DNA from: Roseomonas fluvialis
GTDB taxonomy: Bacteria; Pseudomonadota; Alphaproteobacteria; Acetobacterales; Acetobacteraceae
DNA: 64,000 bases
Reading direction: 5' to 3'
Assembly (NCBI RefSeq): GCF_022846615.1
Contig: NZ_AP025637.1
Location: 1,792,501-1,856,500 of the forward strand
The notes beneath the pieces are model-generated. The model was not told where the DNA came from and did not search any database. It worked only from the letters and a program-made list of their open reading frames with translations. This document shows positions 57,477 through 64,000 of this stretch, in pieces (position 1 is the stretch's first letter; every line of letters starts with the position of its first letter). Both the position numbers and the translations under genes were made by a program.

Positions 57477-58250
57477 CTAATCCGCGTAATCCGGCTGCGT
57501 CCTGTCCAGCATCCGCTTCATCGCCGCGAAGTAGTAGTCGGACGCGCCCATGGCCATGGTCGGGTCTTTCCAGCCGGCCTGTTCGCGCATCTTCTCCAGC
57601 ACTTCCGGAGCGACGAAGCGGCGGCGCTGGCCGGTCCACATCGAAAACAGCTGCGTACGGCAGGATCGTTCGAGGAAGTAGAGCCGGCGGTAGGCCTGCG
57701 CCACGGTGTCGCCGATCACCACCACGCCGTGGTTGGCCATCATCAGCACGACCTTGTCGCCCATCAGTGCGGCCATGCGTTCGCCCTCGGCGTGTTCGTG
57801 GGCGAAGCCGTTGTAGTCGTAGTCGTAGGCGATGCGCCCTTCGAATTGCAGGGCGCCCTGGCCGGTCATCTCGACCGTCATGTCCTCGAGCTGCGACAGC
57901 GCCGTGCAGTAGGGCATGTGGGTGTGCAGCACGCAGGCGGCGCCGGTGGCTTCGTGGATCGGCGCGTGGATGCAGATGGCGCTGCGGTCGGCGGGGCCGC
58001 GGCCTTCCACGACGGTGCCGTCGAAGGCGACCTCGATGAGGTTGCTGGCGGTGACCTCGTTCCAATGCAGGCCGAATTCATTGAGGTAGAAGCGGCCCGG
58101 GCGGCCGGGGACGAGCAGGGTGAAGTGGTTGTCGATGGCCTCGTGATAGTCGTCGAGGACGGCGAGGCGGTGGGCCGCCGCGAGGTCGATGCGCGCCTGG
58201 CGGCGCTGCGCTTCGAGCATGTCCTGCGGCGTGTTCTGGATGCTGTCCAT
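57477..58250 (-). CDS. Class II aldolase/adducin-family protein
   Basis: The 257-residue protein has the aldolase zinc signature VLHTHMPYCTALSQLED (His pair) near residue 107 and a third metal-site region ANHGVVVIGDT near 175, with an N-terminal NHFTLLVPG segment in the substrate-binding position. Members act on L-fuculose- or rhamnulose-phosphate or on unrelated hydroxy-acid substrates. Copy A of the hairpin element lies downstream and copy B lies upstream of it on the same strand, after the MFS gene. The substrate is unknown. Confidence 0.88.
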   Translation of the reverse strand: MDSIQNTPQDMLEAQRRQARIDLAAAHRLAVLDDYHEAIDNHFTLLVPGRPGRFYLNEFGLHWNEVTASNLIEVAFDGTVVEGRGPADRSAICIHAPIHEATGAACVLHTHMPYCTALSQLEDMTVEMTGQGALQFEGRIAYDYDYNGFAHEHAEGERMAALMGDKVVLMMANHGVVVIGDTVAQAYRRLYFLERSCRTQLFSMWTGQRRRFVAPEVLEKMREQAGWKDPTMAMGASDYYFAAMKRMLDRTQPDYAD

Positions 58251-58308
58251 GATCCGTCCTCATGCGATGCCGGCGCATGGTGCCATCGAAGGCGCGCCCG
58301 CCCAACAG

Positions 58309-58365
58309 CCCGAAGGTGCAGGAAACTGAGTTTCCTGCCGGGGTGCAGGGGCAGAGCCCCTGCGA
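58309..58365. repeat. 57-bp double-hairpin element, copy B
   Basis: The element starts CCCGAAGGTGCAGG. One hairpin is GCAGGAAAC-TGA-GTTTCCTGC (nine perfect pairs), and the second is GCAGGGGC-AGA-GCCCCTGC (eight pairs). It begins six bases past the MFS stop (minus strand) and could be a terminator, a REP-like element or a mobile insertion. Confidence 0.85.
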
Positions 58366-58371
58366 TGCTCG

Positions 58372-59652
58372 CTACGCCGCCCGCACCGCCCGCCCCCGCG
58401 CATCGTGCAGCGTCAGCACTGCCAGTGCCGCGCTCACGCTGATCATCCCCACCGTGATGAAGGCCGGCCCGTAGCTGCCTGCCACGTCCCGCCACACTCC
58501 GCCCATCGCCGCCGAAACCGCGCTGCCCAGCTGGTGCGCGGCAAACGCCCAGCCGAAGACGATGGCGGCCTTCTCCGGCCCGAAATGCAGCGCCGCGAGT
58601 TTCACCGTCGGCGGCACCGTCGCCACGTAGTCCAGGCCGAAGAACACCGCGAAGAGTGTCAGCGACAGCATGTCGAAGCTGCTGAAGGGCAGCCAGATCA
58701 GCGCCAGGCCGCGCAGCCCGTAGTACCAGGCCAGCAGGATGCGGTTGTCGAAGCGGTCCGACAGCCAGCCCGAGCAGACCGTGCCGATGAAGTTGAACAC
58801 CCCCATCATCGCGAGGAAGGATGCCGCCACCACGGCCGATACGCCCATGTCCCCGCAGAAGGGGATGAAGTGCTGGTTGACGATGCCGGTGGAGGACAGG
58901 CCGCAGATGAAGAATGTCCCGGCCAGGATCCAGAACACGGTCGAGCCCAGCGATTCGCGCAGCACCGACAGGCTCAGCGTCACCGCATTGCCGGCGGAGG
59001 GGATGGTGGGGGGCACGATGTCGGTGCGGCCATAGGGGGCCAGGCCGATATCGGCCGGCCAGTCGCGCGCCAGCAGAAGGTAGAGCACGGCGCAGATGGC
59101 GAGGCCGAGGATCGCCGGCAGCACCGCCGCGCGCCAGCCGAAGTTGGTGGCCAGCGCCGCGGCGGCGGGCAGGAAGCTGAGCTGGCCTGCGGCGAAGGCG
59201 GCTGTGAGCAGGCCCATGGCCAGGCCGCGGCGCTCGGCGAACCAGCGGTTGGCGACGGTGGCGGAGAGCACCAGCGCCACCATGCCTGCCGCCGCGCCCA
59301 GGACGGCCAGGCAGGCCCAGACCTGCCAGGGGGCGTTGACCAGCGTCAGGCCGATGACGGCGCCGACCGCCAGGATGGTGGCGGCGGAGACGACGCGGCG
59401 CAGGCCGTAGCGAATCATCAGCGCGCCGGCGAAGGGGGCCATGAGGGCAAACAGGCAGAACATGACGCCCATCGCACCCGCGACGGTGCCGCGGCCCCAG
59501 CCGAATTCGTCGGTCATGGGCACGATCAGCACGCCCGGCAGGCTGACCGCGGCCGAGGTGCAGACCGAGACCATGAACGTCAGGCCCAGCATGACCCAGG
59601 CGTAGTGGATGCCGTGGCGGGCGAGGCGGGATGCGGCGGTGGCGGCGAACAT
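58372..59652 (-). CDS. MFS transporter
   Basis: The 426-residue protein has about 12 hydrophobic helices and MFS loop motifs (APFAGALMIRYGLRRVVSAA and GWLSDRFDNRILLAWYYG). The pattern fits monocarboxylate/oxalate-formate-like or sugar-acid MFS proteins. ATG 59652 starts the first helix region (GIHYAWVMLGLTF); the open frame upstream lacks membrane character. It lies upstream of the aldolase gene on the same strand, so it may import the aldolase substrate. Confidence 0.85.
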   Translation of the reverse strand: MFAATAASRLARHGIHYAWVMLGLTFMVSVCTSAAVSLPGVLIVPMTDEFGWGRGTVAGAMGVMFCLFALMAPFAGALMIRYGLRRVVSAATILAVGAVIGLTLVNAPWQVWACLAVLGAAAGMVALVLSATVANRWFAERRGLAMGLLTAAFAAGQLSFLPAAAALATNFGWRAAVLPAILGLAICAVLYLLLARDWPADIGLAPYGRTDIVPPTIPSAGNAVTLSLSVLRESLGSTVFWILAGTFFICGLSSTGIVNQHFIPFCGDMGVSAVVAASFLAMMGVFNFIGTVCSGWLSDRFDNRILLAWYYGLRGLALIWLPFSSFDMLSLTLFAVFFGLDYVATVPPTVKLAALHFGPEKAAIVFGWAFAAHQLGSAVSAAMGGVWRDVAGSYGPAFITVGMISVSAALAVLTLHDARGRAVRAA

Positions 59653-59833
59653 GGCGGCGGTCCTTCCCCGCGGGTCTGCGCGGCCCGTGGCTGCGCGGCG
59701 GGAGCTTTGGCCCCGCGCAGGGGCGGCACAACAGGATTCTTCGATGCGGCGGCATGCGGCGGCGGCGGGGCGCGGCCGGCGCAACCCTGGGTGTCGCGAT
59801 CCGTTGTTGCGGGGAACGACAGGGGAATTGGCC

Positions 59834-60400
59834 ATGCATGAGATTTCTCGCGCCCTCGGGGCGGCTTTCATTGTTGCGGTGGTGGCGGGGCCGGCGGTTG
59901 GCCAGGCACCGGCGCCGCTGTCCTTCGTGCAGCCGCTGACGCCCTCGGCGACCGCGGCCGTGCAGGAGAGGCTGCGGGAGGCGGGGGTGTATTCCGGCGG
60001 GGCGGATGGCGTCTGGGGTCCGGAGAGCCAGGCGGCGCTGGATCGGTTCCAGCAGGCGCGTGGGCTGCCGGTGACCGGGTCGATCAATGTGGCGACCGCG
60101 CAGGCGCTGGGCGTGGGCGTGCCGCGGCTGCTGCCGGCGGCGACGGCGGAGCCGGTTCCGGCCGCGACGGCAGCGCCCTCGGCGCCGCTGAGCCAGCAGG
60201 CAGTGCGCAACATCCAGGCGCGGCTGCGGGCGCTGGGCTTCTACCAGGCGCGGCCGGACGGGATCTGGGGCGCGGGGACGCAGGCGGCGATCGAACGCTT
60301 CCAGCGCGGTCGTGGCCTGGAGGCGAGCGGCCAGATCAACCCGACCACGGCACAGGCGCTGGGCCTCAATCCGAGCAACCTGGAAGCGCCTGTGCGGTAG
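59834..60400 (+). CDS. Secreted protein with two peptidoglycan-binding domains
   Basis: The 188-residue product has a signal peptide (AFIVAVVAGPAVGQA) and two PG_binding_1 domains: VQERLREAGVYSGGADGVWGPESQAALDRFQ (about 43-75) and IQARLRALGFYQARPDGIWGAGTQAAIERFQ (about 127-160), each with the W-G and F-Q pattern. A Pro/Ala linker joins them. It probably attaches to cell-wall peptidoglycan. No enzymatic domain is present. ATG 59834 follows a GGGGAA segment. The open frame extends upstream without signal features. Confidence 0.87.
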   Translation: MHEISRALGAAFIVAVVAGPAVGQAPAPLSFVQPLTPSATAAVQERLREAGVYSGGADGVWGPESQAALDRFQQARGLPVTGSINVATAQALGVGVPRLLPAATAEPVPAATAAPSAPLSQQAVRNIQARLRALGFYQARPDGIWGAGTQAAIERFQRGRGLEASGQINPTTAQALGLNPSNLEAPVR

Positions 60401-60469
60401 TGCAGCGCGCGCGCCGGCGCCTCGCGTTAGGGTTGGCGCCGGCGGGGGGTGCCCGTCGAGGTGCCCGGC

Positions 60470-61027
60470 ATGTCCCTGTCATTCGGCGATGAACGGCCTG
60501 GCGGATCGGCCTGGGTTGCGATCGGCGTGGGAACAGCGGTCCTGCTGTTGGTGACTGCCGGGCTGGCGTCGGATAGCGCGTCGGACTGGTATGGGCCGCT
60601 GTTCGTGCTGGTGCCGCTGTATGCGTTGTTCGTGCTCTGGGTGCTGTGCCGGCGGCGGGTCGATGTGTGCGGCGAAGAGCGGGAGGTGGTGATCACCCGC
60701 ACGCTCTTTGGCATTGCGATGCGGCGGCGGATCCGGTTTGCCGCATTTCATGGCGTGGTCAGTCGCGGCCTGTGGCTGCGCGCGCGTCGCGGGCGGTTCT
60801 TTCCCGATACGCCCGAGGGCGATGCGGTGTTCATCAAATTCGACCTGTCGCTGCGTCGGGGGTGGTGGGGCGTGCACCTCGACCTGCTCGACGATGTGGG
60901 GCGGGCGGAGGCGCTGGCGTGGCGGGTCTCGCAGGTCGTCGGTGTGCCGGTGTCGCGGCGCGACTATGTGCGGCGCGCGGATGGGCTGCCGCTGTGGCGT
61001 CGCAGGGCGCGGGAGGAGGTGCGCTGA
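60470..61027 (+). CDS. Membrane protein of unknown function
   Basis: The 185-residue product has two membrane helices around residues 15-35 (WVAIGVGTAVLLLVTAGLAS) and 43-60 (PLFVLVPLYALFVLWVL) and a cytoplasmic basic C-terminus with beta-like segments (EEREVVITRTLFGIAM; GDAVFIKFDLSLRRGW) like PH-type domains. An in-frame GTG 60449 is possible. It converges with purQ, with the two stop codons adjacent. It may be one of the small PH-like membrane proteins; the function is unknown. Confidence 0.7.
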   Translation: MSLSFGDERPGGSAWVAIGVGTAVLLLVTAGLASDSASDWYGPLFVLVPLYALFVLWVLCRRRVDVCGEEREVVITRTLFGIAMRRRIRFAAFHGVVSRGLWLRARRGRFFPDTPEGDAVFIKFDLSLRRGWWGVHLDLLDDVGRAEALAWRVSQVVGVPVSRRDYVRRADGLPLWRRRAREEVR

Positions 61028-61723
61028 TCAGGCGTGGGCGAGAGTCTCCGCCAGGCTTTCGAACATGGGCAGGCCGTCGGTGCCGCCCATGAGGTCGTCC
61101 ACCAGGTCCTCCGGGTGCGGCATCAGGCCGCAGATGCGCAGATTGGGGGAGAGGATGCCGGCGATGTTGCGCGCCGAGCCGTTGCGGTTGGCGGCAGGTG
61201 TCGCCTCGCCGCGGTCGTCCACGTAGCGGAAGGCGACCAGGCCTTCGCCCTCCAGCCGGTCGAGCGTCGCGTCGTCGGCGAAGTAGTTGCCGTCCCCATG
61301 GGCCATCGGCGCGCGGAAAGTGGCGCTCTTCTGCCAACGCGACGTGAAGGCGGTGCCGGCGCGTTCGACGCGCATGCGGCAATCCATCGACAGGAAGCGC
61401 AGCGTGGCGTTGCGCAGCAGGCCGCCGGGCAGAAGACCGGCCTCGATCAGGATCTGGAAGCCATTGCACACGCCGAGCACGTGGCCCCCGCGCGCGGCGA
61501 AGTCCTTCACGTCGCGCATGATCGGGGACTGCGCGGCCATCGCGCCGCAGCGCAGGTAGTCGCCATAGGAGAAGCCGCCGGGCAGCACGACCAGGTCGAG
61601 GCCGGCGGGCAGCGCGTCGCGATGGAACAGCATGGCGGGCTCGCGGCCCGTTGCGCGCTTCAGGGCTGCGCGCATGTCGCGTTCGCGGTTGGTGCCGGGG
61701 AAGGTGATGATGGCGGCCTTCAT
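61028..61723 (-). CDS. purQ: Phosphoribosylformylglycinamidine synthase, glutaminase subunit
   Basis: The 231-residue class I glutaminase delivers ammonia to PurL. It begins [17 protein letters not shown], has the oxyanion loop [17 protein letters not shown], nucleophile Cys in [19 protein letters not shown] and catalytic His/Glu in [14 protein letters not shown] 61723 is used; the frame extends to 61759. It ends the minus-strand purC-purS-small gene-purQ group, which is cut off from purL by a 6-kb stretch. Confidence 0.96.
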   Translation of the reverse strand: MKAAIITFPGTNRERDMRAALKRATGREPAMLFHRDALPAGLDLVVLPGGFSYGDYLRCGAMAAQSPIMRDVKDFAARGGHVLGVCNGFQILIEAGLLPGGLLRNATLRFLSMDCRMRVERAGTAFTSRWQKSATFRAPMAHGDGNYFADDATLDRLEGEGLVAFRYVDDRGEATPAANRNGSARNIAGILSPNLRICGLMPHPEDLVDDLMGGTDGLPMFESLAETLAHA

Positions 61724-61748
61724 CGGAAGTTCCTCTGCATGCCTGCGT

Positions 61749-61979
61749 TCAGCCGCCATTCACGACGCGCAGCCAGTTGAGCCCGCCCAGCAACAGCGTT
61801 GTGGCCACCGCGGCGATGGCGGCGGCCGTCACCCAGCGGTTTACCGTGCGCTTGCCACGCTCGACGATGCCGGCGCGCGGGCGCGGCTGGGTCGCGGCGA
61901 TGCGGTCGTCGCGCCAGCGCAGGCCGATCGAGACCAGCACCGTCAGCACGACCATGGCGAGAAGGCTCGCCTTGACCAT
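61749..61979 (-). CDS. Small membrane protein in the pur cluster, unknown function
   Basis: The 76-residue product has two hydrophobic helices, around residues 1-19 ([19 protein letters not shown]) and 50-70 ([22 protein letters not shown]), joined by a basic, Arg-rich loop. It starts one base after the purS stop (TGACATG) and ends 25 bases before purQ. Such small membrane genes in purS-purQ clusters occur in alphaproteobacteria, but I know no function. It may be a bystander co-transcribed with purine genes. Confidence 0.65.
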   Translation of the reverse strand: MVKASLLAMVVLTVLVSIGLRWRDDRIAATQPRPRAGIVERGKRTVNRWVTAAAIAAVATTLLLGGLNWLRVVNGG

Positions 61980-61980
61980 G

Positions 61981-62220
61981 TCAGGCGATCTCGACCCTGA
62001 AGGATTCGATCACGGTGTTGGCCAGCAGGCGGCGCGCCATGGCCTCGGCGGCGGCACGGGCGGCGGCGGGGTCTGTCTCGGCCAAGTCGAGTTCGATCAC
62101 CTTGCCCGCGCGCACATCCTGCACGCCCGCGAAGCCCAGCCCTTCAAGCGCCTGGCCGATCGCCTTGCCCTGGGGGTCGAGCACGCCGGCCTTGGGCATG
62201 ACGTAAACGAGGGCCTTCAT
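61981..62220 (-). CDS. purS: Phosphoribosylformylglycinamidine synthase subunit PurS
   Basis: The 79-residue protein is the small structural subunit that joins PurL and PurQ. It starts MKALVYVMPKAGVLDPQGKA and has GFAGVQDVRAGKVIELDLAE and a final LLANTVIESFRVEIA. It lies between purC and the small membrane gene on the minus strand, 91 bases after purC. Confidence 0.96.
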   Translation of the reverse strand: MKALVYVMPKAGVLDPQGKAIGQALEGLGFAGVQDVRAGKVIELDLAETDPAAARAAAEAMARRLLANTVIESFRVEIA

Positions 62221-62311
62221 GAGTGGTGCATCCGCTTCACGTCTCCGGTGCTTGCCGCCTTGCGGCCCGTGCGAGGTCCGCGTGGTGGTTCCGCCCGCCG
62301 ACGATCGGGCG

Positions 62312-63076
62312 TCATTGCATCACCTCCGGCCCGGACATGTCGCGCGGGCCGGCCTCGGGCAGGATGCCGAGACGGCGGGCAACTTCCTGGTAGCCTTCCT
62401 CGACCTTGCCGAGGTCGCGGCGGAAGCGGTCCTTGTCCATCTTCTCGCCGGTCTTGGCGTCCCACAGGCGGCAATTGTCGGGGCTGATTTCATCCGCGAG
62501 GACGATGCGCATCTCCTCGTTCTCCCACAGCCGGCCGAATTCGAGCTTGAAGTCCACCAGCGTGATGCCGACGCCAAGGAACAGGCCGGTCAGGAAGTCG
62601 TTCACGCGCAGCGTCAGGGCGACCATGTCGTCGAGGTCCTGCGTGGCCGCCCAGCCGAAGCACGTGATGTGCTCCTCGGCCACCATCGGGTCGTTCAGCT
62701 GGTCGTTCTTGTAGTAGTATTCGATGATCGAGCGCGGCAGGCGCTGGCCCTCGGTGATGCCCAGGCGCGTGGCGAGCGAACCAGCCGCCACGTTGCGCAC
62801 CACAACCTCGAGCGGAATGATCTCGACCTCGCGAATGAGCTGCTCGCGCATGTTCAGTCGCCGGATGAAGTGCGTCGGGATGCCGATTTCGTGCAGCCGC
62901 GTCATCAGGTATTCGCTGATGCGGTTGTTCAGCACGCCCTTGCCGGTGATGGTGCCCTTCTTGGCGCCATTGCCGGCGGTGGCATCGTCCTTGAAGTACT
63001 GCACGAGGGTCCCGGGCTCCGGCCCCTCGAACAGGATCTTGGCCTTGCCCTCATAGAGTTGTCGGCGACGCGCCAT
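62312..63076 (-). CDS. purC: SAICAR synthetase
   Basis: The 254-residue enzyme adds aspartate to CAIR in purine synthesis. Its family motifs are [52 protein letters not shown], and VDFKLEFG with [15 protein letters not shown] 63076 is used; the frame is open to 63160. A strong hairpin and a predicted promoter lie in the upstream gap. It is the first gene of the purC-purS-small gene-purQ group. Confidence 0.97.
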   Translation of the reverse strand: MARRRQLYEGKAKILFEGPEPGTLVQYFKDDATAGNGAKKGTITGKGVLNNRISEYLMTRLHEIGIPTHFIRRLNMREQLIREVEIIPLEVVVRNVAAGSLATRLGITEGQRLPRSIIEYYYKNDQLNDPMVAEEHITCFGWAATQDLDDMVALTLRVNDFLTGLFLGVGITLVDFKLEFGRLWENEEMRIVLADEISPDNCRLWDAKTGEKMDKDRFRRDLGKVEEGYQEVARRLGILPEAGPRDMSGPEVMQ

Positions 63077-63096
63077 GGCGAAGAAATTCCTTGTCG

Positions 63097-63120
63097 CCGC
63101 GCGGCCGGGGGGCCGCGCGG
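63097..63120 (-). promoter_or_regulatory. Perfect hairpin in the purC leader
   Basis: CCGCGCGGCC (63097-63106) and GGCCGCGCGG (63111-63120) are fully complementary around four bases. If the promoter at 63131-63159 is right, this hairpin is at the very 5' end of the purC message. It could instead end the upstream NRDE transcript. Confidence 0.55.
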
Positions 63121-63130
63121 ACTCCGGCGG

Positions 63131-63159
63131 GGTATAGCAAGCAGGTTCCGGGGTGACCA
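63131..63159 (-). promoter_or_regulatory. Possible promoter of purC
   Basis: On the minus strand TGGTCA (63154-63159) and TATACC (63131-63136) are 17 bases apart. The -35 has three or four matches to the consensus and the -10 is good. It is just downstream of the NRDE gene stop. Confidence 0.4.
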
Positions 63160-63193
63160 TGACGCTCCCGGCGATGGCTGGGCTGCGTGGCTG

Positions 63194-63946
63194 TCAGGCG
63201 TGCTGGTGCGCCAGGTCGAGCCGCACGAATCGGCCCGGCGCAGGGCGTCCCGCACAGAAGCGCCAGGTCACCTGGCCATGGGCGCCCAGCGCCAGCAGGC
63301 TCGAACTGACCGTCCCGAAGCCGCCGAGCGGGGCGATGTTCAGCATGGCGGCCGCGCCATCAACCGGGTCGGGCGTGTCGTCCGCCAGCAGGGTTTCCCA
63401 CGCAATCCATGCATCCGTGGCCGGGTCGGGGACGGGGCTGGCGCGGAAACGGGGCAGGTGGCGGCGAATGCGGGGGCTGTCAGGGTCGTTCGGGTCATGC
63501 GCGGTGACCATGCTGAGGCCTTCCGGCAGGTCGACCGCGTCGATCGTTCCGCTGCCGAGGCCGCGCAGGAACACCGCGCGGCCTACATCGGCGACAACCA
63601 TGTTGAAGGGCCGCCAGTCGGAGGCGGGCAGCGCGGCGATGCGGCACGCCGCCGCGGCGGCGTCGCGTTCCGCCGCAGCCATCAGGGGAAGGTCGCCACG
63701 CGACCGCTTGCCCGGCGCTGGTCCCAGGCTGCCCGGCCGATTCAGGACCGCGGCGACAATCCCCGTCTCACCAAGCGCCATCCATGTGCCGCCGGCGCTA
63801 CGGTCGCGCCCGCCAAACACGCCCGGATGGTCCGGCCAATGCGGTGCGGGCGGGTCCCAGGCGCGGTCCAGGCGTTCATCGCGGTTGGCTGCGATCAGGA
63901 GCGGCCAGGGATGCCCTGGCCGCCGCAGGAGGATGACGGTGCACAT
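63194..63946 (-). CDS. NRDE-family protein (TANGO2-like)
   Basis: The 250-residue protein begins MCTVILLRRP with Cys2, and has NRDE at residues 21-24 (AANRDERLDR). These fit the Ntn-hydrolase-like NRDE/TANGO2 family, whose animal member was linked to haem or lipid handling. Later segments include FGGRDRSAGGTWMALGETGIVAAVLNR. If processed, Cys2 would be the N-terminal nucleophile. It lies upstream of purC on the same strand with 118 bases between. The biochemical role is not established. Confidence 0.88.
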   Translation of the reverse strand: MCTVILLRRPGHPWPLLIAANRDERLDRAWDPPAPHWPDHPGVFGGRDRSAGGTWMALGETGIVAAVLNRPGSLGPAPGKRSRGDLPLMAAAERDAAAAACRIAALPASDWRPFNMVVADVGRAVFLRGLGSGTIDAVDLPEGLSMVTAHDPNDPDSPRIRRHLPRFRASPVPDPATDAWIAWETLLADDTPDPVDGAAAMLNIAPLGGFGTVSSSLLALGAHGQVTWRFCAGRPAPGRFVRLDLAHQHA

Positions 63947-64000
63947 CGCTGACCACGCTGTGCCAGCCGGGGTGGGACGGCAAGCGGGCGTACGGTCAGA
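63947..64000. other. Window edge, no assignable feature
   Basis: The last 54 bases hold no clear gene, promoter or RNA. They lie upstream of the NRDE start on the minus strand. Confidence 0.3.

Overview
The window comes from a very GC-rich alphaproteobacterium, most likely a member of the Acetobacteraceae (Roseomonas-like). This is inferred from gene content: a lone Bug-type solute receptor, a class II DAHP synthase, a fused CysNC, purS/purQ/small-purL purine genes linked to bolA and a CGFS glutaredoxin, and a DUF3108 protein. No 16S rRNA or other firm taxonomic marker is present. Genes are tightly packed on both strands, often with ATGA/GTGA/TGATG overlaps.

Layout. 0.1-3.7 kb: a small secreted protein, a D-2-hydroxyacid dehydrogenase, an M20 peptidase and a secreted four-EF-hand protein. 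3.9 kb: tRNA-Val(CAC). 4-8.9 kb: a DUF3108 protein, phosphoglycolate phosphatase, and the glmU-glmS pair for UDP-GlcNAc synthesis. 8.9-14 kb: a catabolic block with Bug receptor, cyclase-family hydrolase, fumarylacetoacetase, succinate-semialdehyde dehydrogenase and MaoC hydratase. 14-18.3 kb: a small secreted protein, glutathione reductase, an MFS transporter and a serine beta-lactamase-like hydrolase. 18.4-27.2 kb: class II DAHP synthase, nicotinate phosphoribosyltransferase, EamA transporter, NAD synthetase, two small paralogous proteins of unknown function, gltX and cysS. 27.3-30.2 kb: a DUF305 protein, a TrmJ-type methyltransferase, a small membrane protein, rpsD and a SAM methyltransferase. 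30.2-30.85 kb: a gene-poor stretch ending in a strong hairpin. 30.85-35.5 kb: cysteine-dioxygenase-like cupin, EamA transporter, FAD oxidoreductase and two proteins that look glycan-related. 35.5-39.2 kb: cysNC-cysD divergent from cysQ, which make PAPS and remove PAP. 39.2-44.4 kb: thioesterase, SDR, GNAT, a secreted protein with four EDDDGG repeats, lipocalin and polysaccharide deacetylase. 44.5-51.8 kb: cydDC, radical SAM protein, OmpA-like lipoprotein, recQ and a secreted unknown. 52-54.8 kb: grxD-bolA-purL. 61-63.1 kb: purQ-(small membrane gene)-purS-purC. 63.2-63.9 kb: an NRDE-family protein.

The most unusual stretch is 54.8-61.0 kb, which separates purL-bolA-grxD from purC-purS-purQ although all six are on the minus strand. 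It holds a transposase-like protein without a visible DDE domain, a conspicuously low-GC gene for an AAA/ABC-type ATPase fused to a TOPRIM-like nuclease domain (OLD/PARIS-like, probably defence), two nearly identical 57-bp double-hairpin elements, a class II aldolase, an MFS transporter, a peptidoglycan-binding protein and a membrane protein. The ATPase-TOPRIM gene is the best candidate for an undescribed single-gene defence system. Other points of interest are the two coupled paralogous small genes between nadE and gltX and the four-repeat secreted protein at 41.4-43.0 kb.
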